Positions 49,002-58,367 of a stretch of DNA of 64,000 nt are shown here, in pieces (the first letter of the stretch is position 1; each line of letters begins with the position of its first letter). Source of the DNA: Terriglobales bacterium (GTDB lineage Bacteria > Acidobacteriota > Terriglobia > Terriglobales > Acidobacteriaceae); the NCBI GenBank assembly GCA_035561515.1, contig DATMXP010000022.1:93689-157688 (forward strand), read 5' to 3'. A program made the position numbers and the translations under genes. The notes under the pieces were generated by a model. It did not search any database and was not told where the DNA came from. It saw only the letters and a program-made list of their open reading frames with translations.

Positions 49002-49670
49002 CTATCTTTGCTCGGTACCAGGCGGAGTGTAGCTGAGATATTTCTCCATCGGGATCTCGAAGTACATGAGTTCCTGTCCCTCATGATTCGTAAGCCCGGT
49101 GAAGAAAAGGCGCGCGCCCGCGAGCGGCTGCGAGATTCCACTGACGTCGAAAAACATGAACCCTGCCTGGCTTTCGCCGGGAGCCACTGCCTTGGCCGAA
49201 AACAGCGCCATGCCGATTTCATCACGGCTGTTTTTCTTCACGCCGACATCCGGACCGCCTCCGGGCAACGGGATGGGAAGCGGATTACGGCGGGCTTCAT
49301 CGCCGCGGCGCCGGATCTTGGAGAACCGCCGATAAAGGTCATCTTCGTCCGCGGGCTGAATTTTGTCGCGGTTGCGGGTGATCAACTGCACCTTCATCTC
49401 GTTCATGGCAACGGGTTGATCGCCGTCGTTGGTGAACACGACGAAGATGGGCAGGTATCCCTTCGAGCGGTAATCGATGGTGAAGACCGCAGCCTTGTCA
49501 GCCATGTCGTAGGGATCGGCTGCGATCGAGAACCTTTCCATCGGGTGATCGTCATGCGCTGGATACGTCTTCGCCGGATACACCTTTGGCATGACGAATT
49601 CCTTCGCGGCGAAAGCAACTACCGAAGCGAACAGCAGAAGAACAAAGCACAGCCTGACCACGCGTTGCAT
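49002..49670 (-). CDS. Secreted protein of unknown function
   Basis: 222 aa from ATG 49670: signal peptide MQRVVRLCFVLLLFASVVAFA, then an extracellular domain with YLPIFVVFTNDGDQPVAMNEMKVQLI and a C-terminal FDVSGISQPLAGARLFFTGL, an Ig-like beta pattern. It lies just downstream of another secreted protein gene on the same strand (43 nt), probably one operon. Confidence 0.65.
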   Translation of the reverse strand: MQRVVRLCFVLLLFASVVAFAAKEFVMPKVYPAKTYPAHDDHPMERFSIAADPYDMADKAAVFTIDYRSKGYLPIFVVFTNDGDQPVAMNEMKVQLITRNRDKIQPADEDDLYRRFSKIRRRGDEARRNPLPIPLPGGGPDVGVKKNSRDEIGMALFSAKAVAPGESQAGFMFFDVSGISQPLAGARLFFTGLTNHEGQELMYFEIPMEKYLSYTPPGTEQR

Positions 49671-49713
49671 GACTAAATTATGGTCCCTCGCGCACCTAAG
49701 TACAACTTGGCGG

Positions 49714-50286
49714 TTATCGCGGAAGATCGGCATCATTGCTGAATTCGCTGGGCTCCCAGCGGTACTTCTTTCCGTCCCAGAAGACCAGGGCGTTGAGTCC
49801 GCCGCCTTCCTTTGCGGCGATACCGGTCACGGTCCGCTTCTTATAGGGAACTGTACCCAAACCAAGTGACTCGAACGGCAGATTAATAATCACAAACTTG
49901 GCTTTGGGTTTTTGGTTACGCCAGTCGTGGATTACGTTCACACAGTGCGAGGTGCCGTCTCCGAAGCCGCTGAAACGGGCTGTAACTTTCGCATCGCCGA
50001 ACCCGAAGTACTCGTCGTACGGGTCGACGACCTTGTAGTTTTTGTCGGCGCTGCGAGCCAGCGGATCTTTTCCAAACGTCACGATCGCGACGTCCTCAAC
50101 CCCGTCACCGTCGAAATCGGCAGGCAATGGATGGAACTTCGGATCAACCTTGAATCCTTCGCCAAATTGCGAATCCAAAAATTGCTGGAGGGAGTTTTCC
50201 GGTACCGGGTTTGCCGCGGGCTGTTGGGCTGGTGCTGCCACAGAGGCGAAAAGAAACGAGGAAAATAGTACGATTCGGAACAGCAT
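49714..50286 (-). CDS. Secreted protein with VCBS/FG-GAP-like motif
   Basis: 190 aa from ATG 50286: signal peptide MLFRIVLFSSFLFASVAAPA, then ADFDGDGVEDVAIVTFGK, a calcium-binding DxDxDG loop of the FG-GAP/VCBS type, and a C-terminal beta part (LVFWDGKKYRWEPSEF). Likely periplasmic or exported. Function unknown; divergent from the epimerase gene. Confidence 0.65.
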   Translation of the reverse strand: MLFRIVLFSSFLFASVAAPAQQPAANPVPENSLQQFLDSQFGEGFKVDPKFHPLPADFDGDGVEDVAIVTFGKDPLARSADKNYKVVDPYDEYFGFGDAKVTARFSGFGDGTSHCVNVIHDWRNQKPKAKFVIINLPFESLGLGTVPYKKRTVTGIAAKEGGGLNALVFWDGKKYRWEPSEFSNDADLPR

Positions 50287-50374
50287 GCCGCTAATGTAAC
50301 CCGGAAGTACCCCGATGCAACGAAAGGAATCGCATCGGGCAACAATGGGCGGCAGTTTTCCGTGGGAGGGAAAG

Positions 50375-51262
50375 ATGAGGATCGTGGTAACGGGAGCCAG
50401 TGGACTCATAGGCTCAGCGTTGGTGCAGTCGCTCGAGGCGGATGGGCACGAAGTCATCCACTTAGTGCGTCGGGCGCCGGCAAACGACCGTGAGCGGCGG
50501 TGGGATCCCAACGGTCAGCCCGATCCGGAAATGGTCGAAGGCTCCGATGCTGTCGTTCATCTGGCGGCCGAAACGATCTCCGGCTGGTGGACGGAGAAGA
50601 AGAAGTCTCGAATCCTCAACAGCCGTGTGCGCGGTACGGAAACGATCGCAGCGGCCATCGCGCGGGCCGAGAAAAAGCCCAGGGTGTTTCTCTCGGCTTC
50701 GGGGGCCGGCTACTACGGCAACCGGAAAGACGAAGTCCTCACCGAACAAAGTACGCCGGGTTCGGGATTCCTGGCGGACTTGGCAAAGCAATGGGAAGCA
50801 GCAACGAAGCCGGCTTCCAGTGCAGGGGTACGCGTGGTGCTCATGCGGATCAGTGTGGTGCTAAGCAAGAACGGGGGCGCACTCCCCCAGATGTTGCCGT
50901 CTTTCAAGATGGGACTGGGTGGAAAGATCGGCAACGGCAAGCAGTACTGGCCGTGGATCACTATCGACGACGTCGTGCGGGCAATCCGGTTCGCCATGGA
51001 GAACGAATCCCTGAATGGTCCGGTCAATCTTTGCTCGCCTCAGCAAACCACGAACAAAGCTTTCACGAAAGCACTGGGGCGCGTACTGGGGAAGCCGACA
51101 TTTTTCCCGCTGCCCTCGGTGGCCGTCACCCTCATGCTCGGCGAAATGGGGCAGGAGGCGCTACTTAGCAGCGGGCGGGTGGAACCCGCAAAGCTGAAGG
51201 CCGCCGGCTTTCAGTTCCAGCATCCCGAAATCGAGCAGGCGCTGAGGTCCGTTCTGGGTTAG
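50375..51262 (+). CDS. TIGR01777 family NAD-dependent epimerase-like protein
   Basis: 295 aa; GGGAGGG sets ATG 50375. Rossmann start MRIVVTGASGLIGSALVQSL, then VVHLAAETISGWWTEKKKSRILNSR and SASGAGYYGNRKDEVLTE, and a C-terminal DUF1731 part (LGKPTFFPLPSVAVTLMLGEMGQEALLSSGRV...). This family includes YfcH-like and SulA-related proteins; the true substrate is unknown. Confidence 0.9.
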   Translation: MRIVVTGASGLIGSALVQSLEADGHEVIHLVRRAPANDRERRWDPNGQPDPEMVEGSDAVVHLAAETISGWWTEKKKSRILNSRVRGTETIAAAIARAEKKPRVFLSASGAGYYGNRKDEVLTEQSTPGSGFLADLAKQWEAATKPASSAGVRVVLMRISVVLSKNGGALPQMLPSFKMGLGGKIGNGKQYWPWITIDDVVRAIRFAMENESLNGPVNLCSPQQTTNKAFTKALGRVLGKPTFFPLPSVAVTLMLGEMGQEALLSSGRVEPAKLKAAGFQFQHPEIEQALRSVLG

Positions 51263-51340
51263 CGCACAGCCTTACCAAGTTGCATCTAAGAGTTCGGCGG
51301 ATTGTCGTCCTCCGCCTCTGACTATCTCTGGAGTGAGTAC

Positions 51341-51784
51341 GTGGCTGATCGACAACCAGACGCCTATCCGCTGATTCGCAAGCTTCTTCCCTACACGACT
51401 GCCCTCCTGGTGATCGTCACGATTTATGTGGGCTACATCGTTTACTCGCGCTGGAAAGACCGTCGCGACGCCGCTGAGCAGGTATCGACCGAAGAAGTGC
51501 AGGGAGCGCAGAAGAGCTACGAAGCCTACGGTAAGGGCCAGGTAAAGGTACTCAACTTCACGGCCGACCCGGGAGTCGTCCATCCGGGGCAGAAGGTCAG
51601 CATCTGCTACGGCGTGTCGAACGCCAAAACGGTGGCAATTGAGCCCAAACCCGAGGGCGAGACCTGGCCATCTCTGGCGCGATGCGTCAGCGCCTCACCG
51701 ACGAAGAGCACTGCCTACACGATCACCGCAAAAGACGAGAGCGGTAACGCGGACACCAAGACCATCCAGGTAAACGTGGATTAG
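51341..51784 (+). CDS. Membrane-anchored protein with Ig-like domain
   Basis: 147 aa from GTG 51341, chosen because GGAG lies about 8 nt upstream; a TTG at 51302 would extend it. One membrane helix (LLPYTTALLVIVTIYVGYIVY, residues about 16-35), a short helical linker, then an Ig-like domain (VKVLNFTADPGVVHPGQKVSICYGVSNAKTVAIEP, ending DTKTIQVNVD). Topology: outside C-terminus. Unknown role. Confidence 0.65.
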   Translation: MADRQPDAYPLIRKLLPYTTALLVIVTIYVGYIVYSRWKDRRDAAEQVSTEEVQGAQKSYEAYGKGQVKVLNFTADPGVVHPGQKVSICYGVSNAKTVAIEPKPEGETWPSLARCVSASPTKSTAYTITAKDESGNADTKTIQVNVD

Positions 51785-51809
51785 CGACATCCCCGATGTT
51801 CGCCAATTT

Positions 51810-53498
51810 TTAGTGCTGTCCTGCTCCGACACTCTCTTGTTGCTGCTGCCCGAAGACCTTGCCGAAGTAGTCGCCGGGGTTCCAGTTCGGACGCGAGTTC
51901 ATGTTCGCAATGGCGTACCCGATCGCGTAGTTCAGGCGGGTGAACCTCGCCGCCGCTTCGAAGCTTAGCGGTTGGCTCATGTCGTCTTGCGGAGAATGGT
52001 AGATGTGCTTCATCCATTCGCGGGTTACGGCCGCGCCGTCCACCTTGGCATCCGAAGCTTTGTCTCCACCGGTTATGGCCACCGCCGGAATGCCTTTCTG
52101 AACCAGCGAGTATTGGTCGCTGCGGACAAAAAAGTTCTCCTCCGGCATGCTGTCGGGACTCAGTTCCACGTCCTCGGACCTGGCAGCGGCCTCAACCAGC
52201 GGGCCAAGGCTCGAGTGATCGGCGCCGAGGGCTACCAGATCCTTGAAGTCGAAGGTCATCGGGATTTCGTCCATGTTCACGTTCGCGGCGATTCGCGTGA
52301 TCGGCACCGTCGGGTAATGTGCGAAGTAGTCTGAGCCGAGCAGGCCTTCTTCTTCCGCGGTTACGGCGAGGAACATGATCGAACGTCGAGGCGGACGAGG
52401 CGCCGTGGCGAATGCATGAGCCATCTCGATGAGAGCTGCTGTGCCGGAGGCGTTATCGAGCGCACCGTTGTAAATGCTGTCCCCCTTGACGGCCCTGCCG
52501 ATGCCGAGGTGATCGGCATGCGCGGTGTAGAGCACGTATTCATTCTTGAGTTGCGGATCGGATCCGGGAAGTATTCCGGCCACGTTGGCACTCTTCAAGT
52601 TTTCGTGCTTCGAAACCTGGTGGATGGCGACCTTGGCCGCGAGTGGGAACGTCGGCAACTTGCCGAGAGATTCGGTCGCCATCACTTCGTCGAAATTCTT
52701 CGGTGCACCCTGGAACAGCACCTTCGCGGCTTCAACGCTCAAGTAAGCTGAACCCTTGATCTGCGGACGCACGTCGCTGGGAACTCCTTTCGGATCAAGC
52801 CAGCGCATACCCGGCAGGCGAAGGAACCCGGCGAAGCGGTCAAATGGCGTTTTCGTCTCCGGTTCTCCGGCCCAAATCACTAAAACTCCAACCGCTCCGT
52901 GATCGGCAGCAACTTTCGTCTTCTCCACTGATCCGGAGAAATGGGCGCGCTCCGCAGCAGGAAACGTTTTTGGCGCGCCGTAAACGAAGGCCACGATCTT
53001 GCCTTTTACGTCGAGCCCTTTGTAGTCGTCGTGGTTGAACTCAGGCGCGACCACCCCATATCCGACAAACGCGACCGGCGCTTCGATCGACGTGTTCTCG
53101 TACAGAGGACTGCCGGTCATCATGAAATTCTTTTCGAACTGGAGTTTAGTTTCACGACCATTGTTGATGATGCTCAACGACGACTGTTCCGGCTCGATCA
53201 CAGTTCGACGCAGCGGCACCTGCTGGAAGTAGCTGCCATCCGTCCCGCCTGGCTTCAGCCCGATCTCCTGGAACTGCGCCCGAATGTAATGCGCCGCAAT
53301 GTCGTACCCGCGCGTACCCGCCTCGCGTCCTTCCAGCAGGTCGTCGGAGAGAAACTCCATGTGGGCCCGAATGGCTTCCGGCCGTATTCGCTGCAGAGAA
53401 TCTCCCGAAGGCAGTGGTGGGGCAGCAGCGCTTTCGGCGACGAGCGACGAAACAGCGAGCAGGGCAAACGCGAAGATAAGTGCGAGTCGGTTGAACAT
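51810..53498 (-). CDS. M28 family zinc aminopeptidase with PA domain
   Basis: 562 aa from ATG 53498 (AAGGA upstream), signal peptide MFNRLALIFAFALLAVSSLVAESAAA in two overlapping parts. A PA domain is inserted (VAFVGYGVVAPEFNHDDYKGLDVKGKIVAFVYGAP). Zinc ligands: THADHLGIG (His), DNASGTAALIEMA (Asp), TAEEEGLLGSDYF (catalytic Glu and Glu), NMDEIP (Asp), IYHSPQDD (His). It would remove N-terminal residues from peptides in the periplasm or outside. The upstream frame to 53648 covers the hemE regulatory region and is not coding. Confidence 0.92.
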   Translation of the reverse strand: MFNRLALIFAFALLAVSSLVAESAAAPPLPSGDSLQRIRPEAIRAHMEFLSDDLLEGREAGTRGYDIAAHYIRAQFQEIGLKPGGTDGSYFQQVPLRRTVIEPEQSSLSIINNGRETKLQFEKNFMMTGSPLYENTSIEAPVAFVGYGVVAPEFNHDDYKGLDVKGKIVAFVYGAPKTFPAAERAHFSGSVEKTKVAADHGAVGVLVIWAGEPETKTPFDRFAGFLRLPGMRWLDPKGVPSDVRPQIKGSAYLSVEAAKVLFQGAPKNFDEVMATESLGKLPTFPLAAKVAIHQVSKHENLKSANVAGILPGSDPQLKNEYVLYTAHADHLGIGRAVKGDSIYNGALDNASGTAALIEMAHAFATAPRPPRRSIMFLAVTAEEEGLLGSDYFAHYPTVPITRIAANVNMDEIPMTFDFKDLVALGADHSSLGPLVEAAARSEDVELSPDSMPEENFFVRSDQYSLVQKGIPAVAITGGDKASDAKVDGAAVTREWMKHIYHSPQDDMSQPLSFEAAARFTRLNYAIGYAIANMNSRPNWNPGDYFGKVFGQQQQESVGAGQH

Positions 53499-53708
53499 GG
53501 AGTTTCCTTGTCTGGCGATGGAATGTGCCTGGCACCGGTGGTGCCCGCATTTCCGAGTTGATTTCATCCTAGGTACAGACGGAAAGCTGGTCAATTTGGC
53601 CCCTGGAGGCATACCGGAAACAGAGCAGTCCGTCCCATGCAAGTGCACGAAACACGCCGGTTTCCACTTAGTTGCGTGCTGTCGGGGTCGACCCCCGTCC
53701 GGGTGTTA

Positions 53709-53724
53709 TGTGATGCAAATCACA
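53709..53724. promoter_or_regulatory. CRP/FNR-type operator upstream of hemE
   Basis: TGTGATGCAAATCACA is a perfect TGTGA-N6-TCACA palindrome, the CRP consensus; its inner GTGAT-N4-ATCAC also resembles FNR-type sites. It lies 59 nt before ATG 53784, between the peptidase and the heme genes, so it may activate or repress heme synthesis in response to cAMP or oxygen/nitric oxide. Confidence 0.65.
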
Positions 53725-53750
53725 GGGGTTTGTGCTCAGTTTCCCCCATG

Positions 53751-53762
53751 GGAAGGCCTTCC
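53751..53762. promoter_or_regulatory. 12-bp palindrome and -10 at the hemE promoter
   Basis: GGAAGGCCTTCC is a perfect palindrome directly before TAAATT (53770-53775), a possible -10 element. It would overlap the core promoter and could be a second operator. Confidence 0.35.
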
Positions 53763-53783
53763 GGGGTGCTAAATTGAAAATGA

Positions 53784-54836
53784 ATGTCAGCACCAGATTC
53801 CATTTTCGTAAAGGCCTGCAAGGGCCTTCCTACGCCGGTCACGCCCGCTTGGTTCATGCGGCAGGCCGGACGCTACATGGCTGAGTACCGCGCCGTCCGC
53901 AAGCACCACTCGCTGGTTGAGATCTGTAAGACACCGGCTCTGGCTGCGCAGGTAACGATTGAAGCCGCAGAAATCCTGAAGGTCGACGCCGCCATTATCT
54001 TTGCCGACCTCCTGTTACCTCTCGAAGTGATGGGACTTCCCTTTCGCTTCGAGGCTGGCGAAGGTCCTGTAATCGAGAAGCCGGTCCGGACGGAGTCGGA
54101 TGTCGCACAGTTGCGCACCGACCGAGCTGCCGATTTGGCCTATGTCGGCGAATCGATTCGACTGGTCACGCGCCACTTCGGCGACAAGCTGCCTTGCATC
54201 GGTTTCTGTGGTGCTCCGTTTACGCTCGCCAGCTACATGATCGAGGGCGGCGGTTCGCGGCATTACGTGAATACCAAGAAGATGATGTACAACCAGCCCC
54301 GCGCGTGGGACGCCCTGATGGAGAAACTCATCAGCGTGCTTGCCGAATACACCGAAGAGCAGGTTCGCGCCGGCGCAGACGTTGTGCAGGTCTTTGATAG
54401 CTGGGTCGGCTGTCTCAGCGTGGACGATTATCGCCGTTACGCCTTGCCGCGCACGAAGGAGCTGGTCCAACGCCTGAAGAAGACCGGCGCTCCTGTCATC
54501 TACTTCGGAACCGACAGCACCACGCTATTGCCTTCGATGCAGGAAACCGGCGCCGACGTCATCGGACTGGATTGGCGCGTTCCGCTCGACGAAGGATGGA
54601 AACTGCTCGGGAATCGCGGGGCCGTGCAAGGGAACCTCGACCCAATCGCGCTGTTCGCGCCGCAAAGCGAAATCAGAGCGCGAGTAGCGGATATTATCCA
54701 ACGCGCTGGCGGACGCCCGGGACACATCTTCAACCTCGGACATGGCATCGTTCCGGAAACGCCAGTAGAAAACGTAAAGGCGCTGCTCGAAATGGTACAC
54801 GAACTTTCAGCTCGCACCGTAACGCAGACGGTTTAG
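53784..54836 (+). CDS. hemE: Uroporphyrinogen decarboxylase
   Basis: 350 aa; converts uroporphyrinogen III to coproporphyrinogen III in the cytoplasm. Signature PAWFMRQAGRYMAEYR (residues about 21-36), DAAIIFADLLLP, GFCGAPFTLASYMIEGGGS, VQVFDSWVGCLS and the C-terminal GHIFNLGHGIVPETPVENV are all present. First gene of hemE-hemH-hemY; spacing to hemH is 11 nt, so one operon. Confidence 0.96.
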   Translation: MSAPDSIFVKACKGLPTPVTPAWFMRQAGRYMAEYRAVRKHHSLVEICKTPALAAQVTIEAAEILKVDAAIIFADLLLPLEVMGLPFRFEAGEGPVIEKPVRTESDVAQLRTDRAADLAYVGESIRLVTRHFGDKLPCIGFCGAPFTLASYMIEGGGSRHYVNTKKMMYNQPRAWDALMEKLISVLAEYTEEQVRAGADVVQVFDSWVGCLSVDDYRRYALPRTKELVQRLKKTGAPVIYFGTDSTTLLPSMQETGADVIGLDWRVPLDEGWKLLGNRGAVQGNLDPIALFAPQSEIRARVADIIQRAGGRPGHIFNLGHGIVPETPVENVKALLEMVHELSARTVTQTV

Positions 54837-54847
54837 CGGAGACCAAC

Positions 54848-55762
54848 TTGTCGGAGCAGACACAATCAACAGCCGTGTTGTTGCTCGCGCACGGTAGTCC
54901 TGAGAGCGTGCAGGACATCCCGGAATTTTTGCGCTACGTCACGGGTGGTCGAGGGCTGCCTGAATCCGTAGTGAAGGAAGTGCAGCACCGCTACAGCTTG
55001 ATCGGCAAATCGCCTCTCACGGAGATCACCTTGAAGCAGGCTGCGGCCGTTGAGCGAGAGCTTGGCGTTCGCACCTACGTCGGCATGCGCAACTGGATGC
55101 CGTTTACCAGCAAAGCAATCGCGGATATGAACGCGGCGGGCGTGACGCATGCAGTCGCTATCTGCCTGGCCCCGCATAACTCGCGGACCAGCGTCGGTTT
55201 GTACCGGAAGGCGCTCGAGGGTGCTCCGTTCGAGATCGATTTCGTGGAAAGCTGGCACGATCATCCACTGCTGATCAAAGCATTCGCGGAGCGGCTTCAG
55301 CAGGGATTCTCGCGAGCAAGCGAAGAAAACGGCGGCAAGATGCCGATCATCTTTACTGCGCACAGCGTTCCTCAGCGCACGGTGAACGAAGGTGATCCCT
55401 ACGAGTGTCAGACGGTGCACAGTGCGCAGTTAGTCGCCGCGGAAGCCGGGTTCGCAGCAGCAGACTGCAAGTTCGCCTTCCAGAGCCAGGGCATGAGCGG
55501 AGGGCCATGGCTAGGTCCGACGGTGGAAGAAACCATCGTCGCCCTGAAAGCCGAAGGGCACACAGCCGTCTTCATCCAGCCGATCGGTTTTGTTTGCGAT
55601 CACGTCGAAGTGCTCTACGATATCGATATCGCCTTCAAGCATTTCGCCGAAGAACACGGGATGAAACTGTGGCGAGCCGAGTCGCTCAACGAGTCGCCCA
55701 CGTTCATCAAGGCCGTGGCTGATGTGGCGCGGCAACGTCTGGCATTGAAAGCCGGCGCTTAA
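54848..55762 (+). CDS. hemH: Ferrochelatase
   Basis: 304 aa from TTG 54848, placed by GGAG 6 nt upstream; earlier in-frame starts lie inside hemE. It inserts iron into the porphyrin. LLLAHGSPESVQDIPEFL at the start, GMRNWMPF, TAHSVPQRTVNEGDPY (catalytic His), FQSQGMSGGPWLGPTVEE (family motif) and PIGFVCDHVEVLYDIDI are visible. Next to an oxygen-dependent HemY it may act on coproporphyrin or protoporphyrin; this cannot be decided from the motifs here. Confidence 0.93.
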   Translation: MSEQTQSTAVLLLAHGSPESVQDIPEFLRYVTGGRGLPESVVKEVQHRYSLIGKSPLTEITLKQAAAVERELGVRTYVGMRNWMPFTSKAIADMNAAGVTHAVAICLAPHNSRTSVGLYRKALEGAPFEIDFVESWHDHPLLIKAFAERLQQGFSRASEENGGKMPIIFTAHSVPQRTVNEGDPYECQTVHSAQLVAAEAGFAAADCKFAFQSQGMSGGPWLGPTVEETIVALKAEGHTAVFIQPIGFVCDHVEVLYDIDIAFKHFAEEHGMKLWRAESLNESPTFIKAVADVARQRLALKAGA

Positions 55763-55772
55763 AAGAGAACAT

Positions 55773-57233
55773 TTGAAGACCATCGCCATTATCGGAGCTG
55801 GAGTATCGGGCCTTGCTGCCGCGACCGCGCTACAACGCGCAAAGGAAGCCGGCGCCGACCTGGAGTTCACGCTATACGAGCGCAGCGAACGGCTTGGTGG
55901 GGTGATGGTTACCGAGCAACTCGATGGCTGCCTCATCGAGGCCGGTCCAGATTCATTTCTTTCCGAGAAAACTTACGGCACGGATTTCTGCAAGCTCTTC
56001 GGACTTGGTGACCAGATCATCGGCTCCAACGACGACGAACGTATCACCTACATCGTGGTAAAGAACCGGCTCATCGCGATGCCAGACGGCCTGATGTTCA
56101 TGGTTCCCACCAAGATTCTGCCGACTGTCACCACACCCCTGTTTACCTGGGGAACCAAGATCAAGATGGGCTTGGAGTTCTTCTCGAAGCCTCCGGTCAA
56201 GAATGGCGATGAGACTGTCGGCGATCTCGTGCGACGTCATTACGGACAGGAGGTTGTTGAGCGGCTTGCCGATCCGCTGCTCTCCGGTGTGTACGGCGGT
56301 GATGCCGACAGCCTAAGCGTTCAGGCTGTGCTGCCGCGCTTCGCCGACATGGAAAGCAAGTACGGGAGCCTGAGCAAAGGCATGCTCGTAGCGCGCAAGA
56401 AAATGGCGGAGATGACGAAGAAGATGGGGCCAAACTACAGGCCGCGGCCTCTGTTCTCTTCCCTCCACAACGGCATGCAGCAGTTAATCGATGCCGTGGT
56501 GAAATTTCTCCCTGCGGATCGCATTCGAACCGGGGTCGCTGTCGATTCCCTCCAGCGCGAAGGGAATCTGTGGCGAGTGGCAATCAACGGGGAGCGACGA
56601 TTCTTTGACGGTGTGGTGATCGCAACTCCGGCCCACGCCGCTGGAAGGCTGTTGCGGCCGCTAAGTTATGCGCTCGCTTCTGAACTCGAATCCGTTTCCT
56701 ACAGCTCTTCGGTAACTGTCGCTGCCACCTACAACCGCAGTGATCTTGCGAAGATGCCTCCCGGCTTTGGATTTCTTGTACCGAAGTCGGAGCGCCGCCG
56801 CATACGTGCGCTTACCTTCGTTCACAACAAGTTTCCTCACCGCGCACCGGCCGATAGGGGCATCGTTCGAGTGTTTCTCGGAGGCTTGAGCGACGAAGGC
56901 GTGCTTTCGCTCAGTGACGACGAAATCCTCGGCACGGTCCGCCGTGAGTTGCGCGAGATGATAAAGCTCGAAGCCGAGCCCCGAACCGAGCGTGTTTATC
57001 GGTGGAACAAGTCGATGGCACAGTATGGGCCGGGACATCTCGATCGCGTGAAGCGGATCCGCGAAGCTGTCGCCGCGGCACCAGGTCTTGCTCTGGCGGG
57101 AAATGCTTATCAAGGCATCGGCGTGCCGGACTGCATTGCTTCTGGCCTGATCGCCGCCAACTCCCTGCTCGACCAGTTTTCCATTCCAAGACCGGAACTC
57201 GGCATCAACTTGCAGCCGGTCGCGACGCGCTAG
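55773..57233 (+). CDS. hemY: Protoporphyrinogen/coproporphyrinogen oxidase (HemY type)
   Basis: 486 aa from TTG 55773 (weak AAGAG upstream). An FAD-binding Rossmann start TIAIIGAGVSGLAAATAL, then LEAGPDSFLSEK-type region (LIEAGPDSFLSEKTYG), DPLLSGVYGGDADSLSVQAVLPRF, and the FAD-binding C-terminal end (GLALAGNAYQGIGVPDCIASG). It removes six electrons from the porphyrinogen with O2. It completes the hem operon and overlaps the convergent acyltransferase stop by 4 nt. Confidence 0.93.
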   Translation: MKTIAIIGAGVSGLAAATALQRAKEAGADLEFTLYERSERLGGVMVTEQLDGCLIEAGPDSFLSEKTYGTDFCKLFGLGDQIIGSNDDERITYIVVKNRLIAMPDGLMFMVPTKILPTVTTPLFTWGTKIKMGLEFFSKPPVKNGDETVGDLVRRHYGQEVVERLADPLLSGVYGGDADSLSVQAVLPRFADMESKYGSLSKGMLVARKKMAEMTKKMGPNYRPRPLFSSLHNGMQQLIDAVVKFLPADRIRTGVAVDSLQREGNLWRVAINGERRFFDGVVIATPAHAAGRLLRPLSYALASELESVSYSSSVTVAATYNRSDLAKMPPGFGFLVPKSERRRIRALTFVHNKFPHRAPADRGIVRVFLGGLSDEGVLSLSDDEILGTVRRELREMIKLEAEPRTERVYRWNKSMAQYGPGHLDRVKRIREAVAAAPGLALAGNAYQGIGVPDCIASGLIAANSLLDQFSIPRPELGINLQPVATR

Positions 57234-58258
57234 TCTGCGCCGGCAGTTGCGGGTACCAATTCCTCAACCGGCTTCGGTTTTTGCGCGGGCTTGATCTTGA
57301 TCGCCGACGACCATTTCTGAGACGGCGATTCCACCCAGCGGTATAACAACTGGGCAGCGGAGAGAGATGCTGCGATGGCCGCGACGTCAAGCGCCAGTAG
57401 GTACGATCCCGAATACGGCAGGTGGGACCCGAACTCGATCACCCGCAATCCAATCGGGATGTGCAGCAGGTACAACGAATAGCTGATCTCGCCCAGCCAG
57501 TTGCCAATTCGATTTTCGAATGTGACAAAGGCAATCAGCAGGCCCGTCACGGCTGAAGTCGAAGCGACCGGCATACCGATGGGCACCTTCATCAACGCGA
57601 ACATGGCAGCAATCGAGATCAGCATGCGCCACATGCTGCTGATGCCCATCTTGTATTGGAAAACGAAGATACCGATGAGGAATACCGGCGAGATATGAAA
57701 AATGATGTACTCGTTCGGGACAAGTCGATGCCCGAGTAGAACGATCAGCGCACCGGCAATTTGCATCGAAGCGCGCCGGTGCGCAATCAACGGAAACACC
57801 AACCCAAGCAGCAGGTACCACTGCAACTCGATACCGAGCGTCCAGTAGACGACGTTGATCCACGGCTTACCGAGCAGGTCGTTCAGGTAGAAGAAGTGCG
57901 ACAACAACTGCTGCCAGCTAAAGTCGGGTAGTTTCCAGGCAGGAAACAGCGCGAGCGTATAGCCGATCGCGAGCACCACCACCATAGAGACAAGGTAGGG
58001 CGGATGCAGGCGTGCAATTCGCTTCCCAAGAAACCGGAAATAGTCCCGGATTGAGTACCGGTATTGGTAAAGGCTATATGGGATGATGAAACCGGAAATG
58101 ACGAAGAAGATGTGAACGCCCAGCCAGCCGTACTTGGCCGACCATCGCAGGAAGGTGTCCTGACCCGAGACAAAGTGGTACCAGCAGACGGCGAACGCAG
58201 CGAATCCGCGCAGCGCGCCCACGATACCTATCTTCAATTTGGGTCGTTCGAGCACCAA
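57230..58258 (-). CDS. Acyltransferase 3 family membrane protein
   Basis: 342 aa; start TTG 58258 or GTG 58255, no ATG nearby. Ten or so membrane helices with the family's early motif ALRGFAAFAVCWYHFVSG (catalytic His), GWLGVHIFFVISGFIIPYSL and RFLGKRIARLHPPYL. Such enzymes add acyl groups (often acetyl) to surface sugars. Convergent with hemY. Confidence 0.88.
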   Translation of the reverse strand: MVLERPKLKIGIVGALRGFAAFAVCWYHFVSGQDTFLRWSAKYGWLGVHIFFVISGFIIPYSLYQYRYSIRDYFRFLGKRIARLHPPYLVSMVVVLAIGYTLALFPAWKLPDFSWQQLLSHFFYLNDLLGKPWINVVYWTLGIELQWYLLLGLVFPLIAHRRASMQIAGALIVLLGHRLVPNEYIIFHISPVFLIGIFVFQYKMGISSMWRMLISIAAMFALMKVPIGMPVASTSAVTGLLIAFVTFENRIGNWLGEISYSLYLLHIPIGLRVIEFGSHLPYSGSYLLALDVAAIAASLSAAQLLYRWVESPSQKWSSAIKIKPAQKPKPVEELVPATAGAD

Positions 58259-58367
58259 TCAGAATAGCATCCTGCCGACCCCGCTCTTGTGCGCATCCTC
58301 ACCGGCTTCCGGTTGACAGCTCATGGCTAAGTTCTTTAGAACTGCGGCAAGCCCGGAGACGAATCCC

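Noticed and set aside
53499..53648. 50-codon N-terminal extension of the M28 peptidase
   Set aside because: A signal peptide begins at ATG 53498 with a ribosome-binding site.
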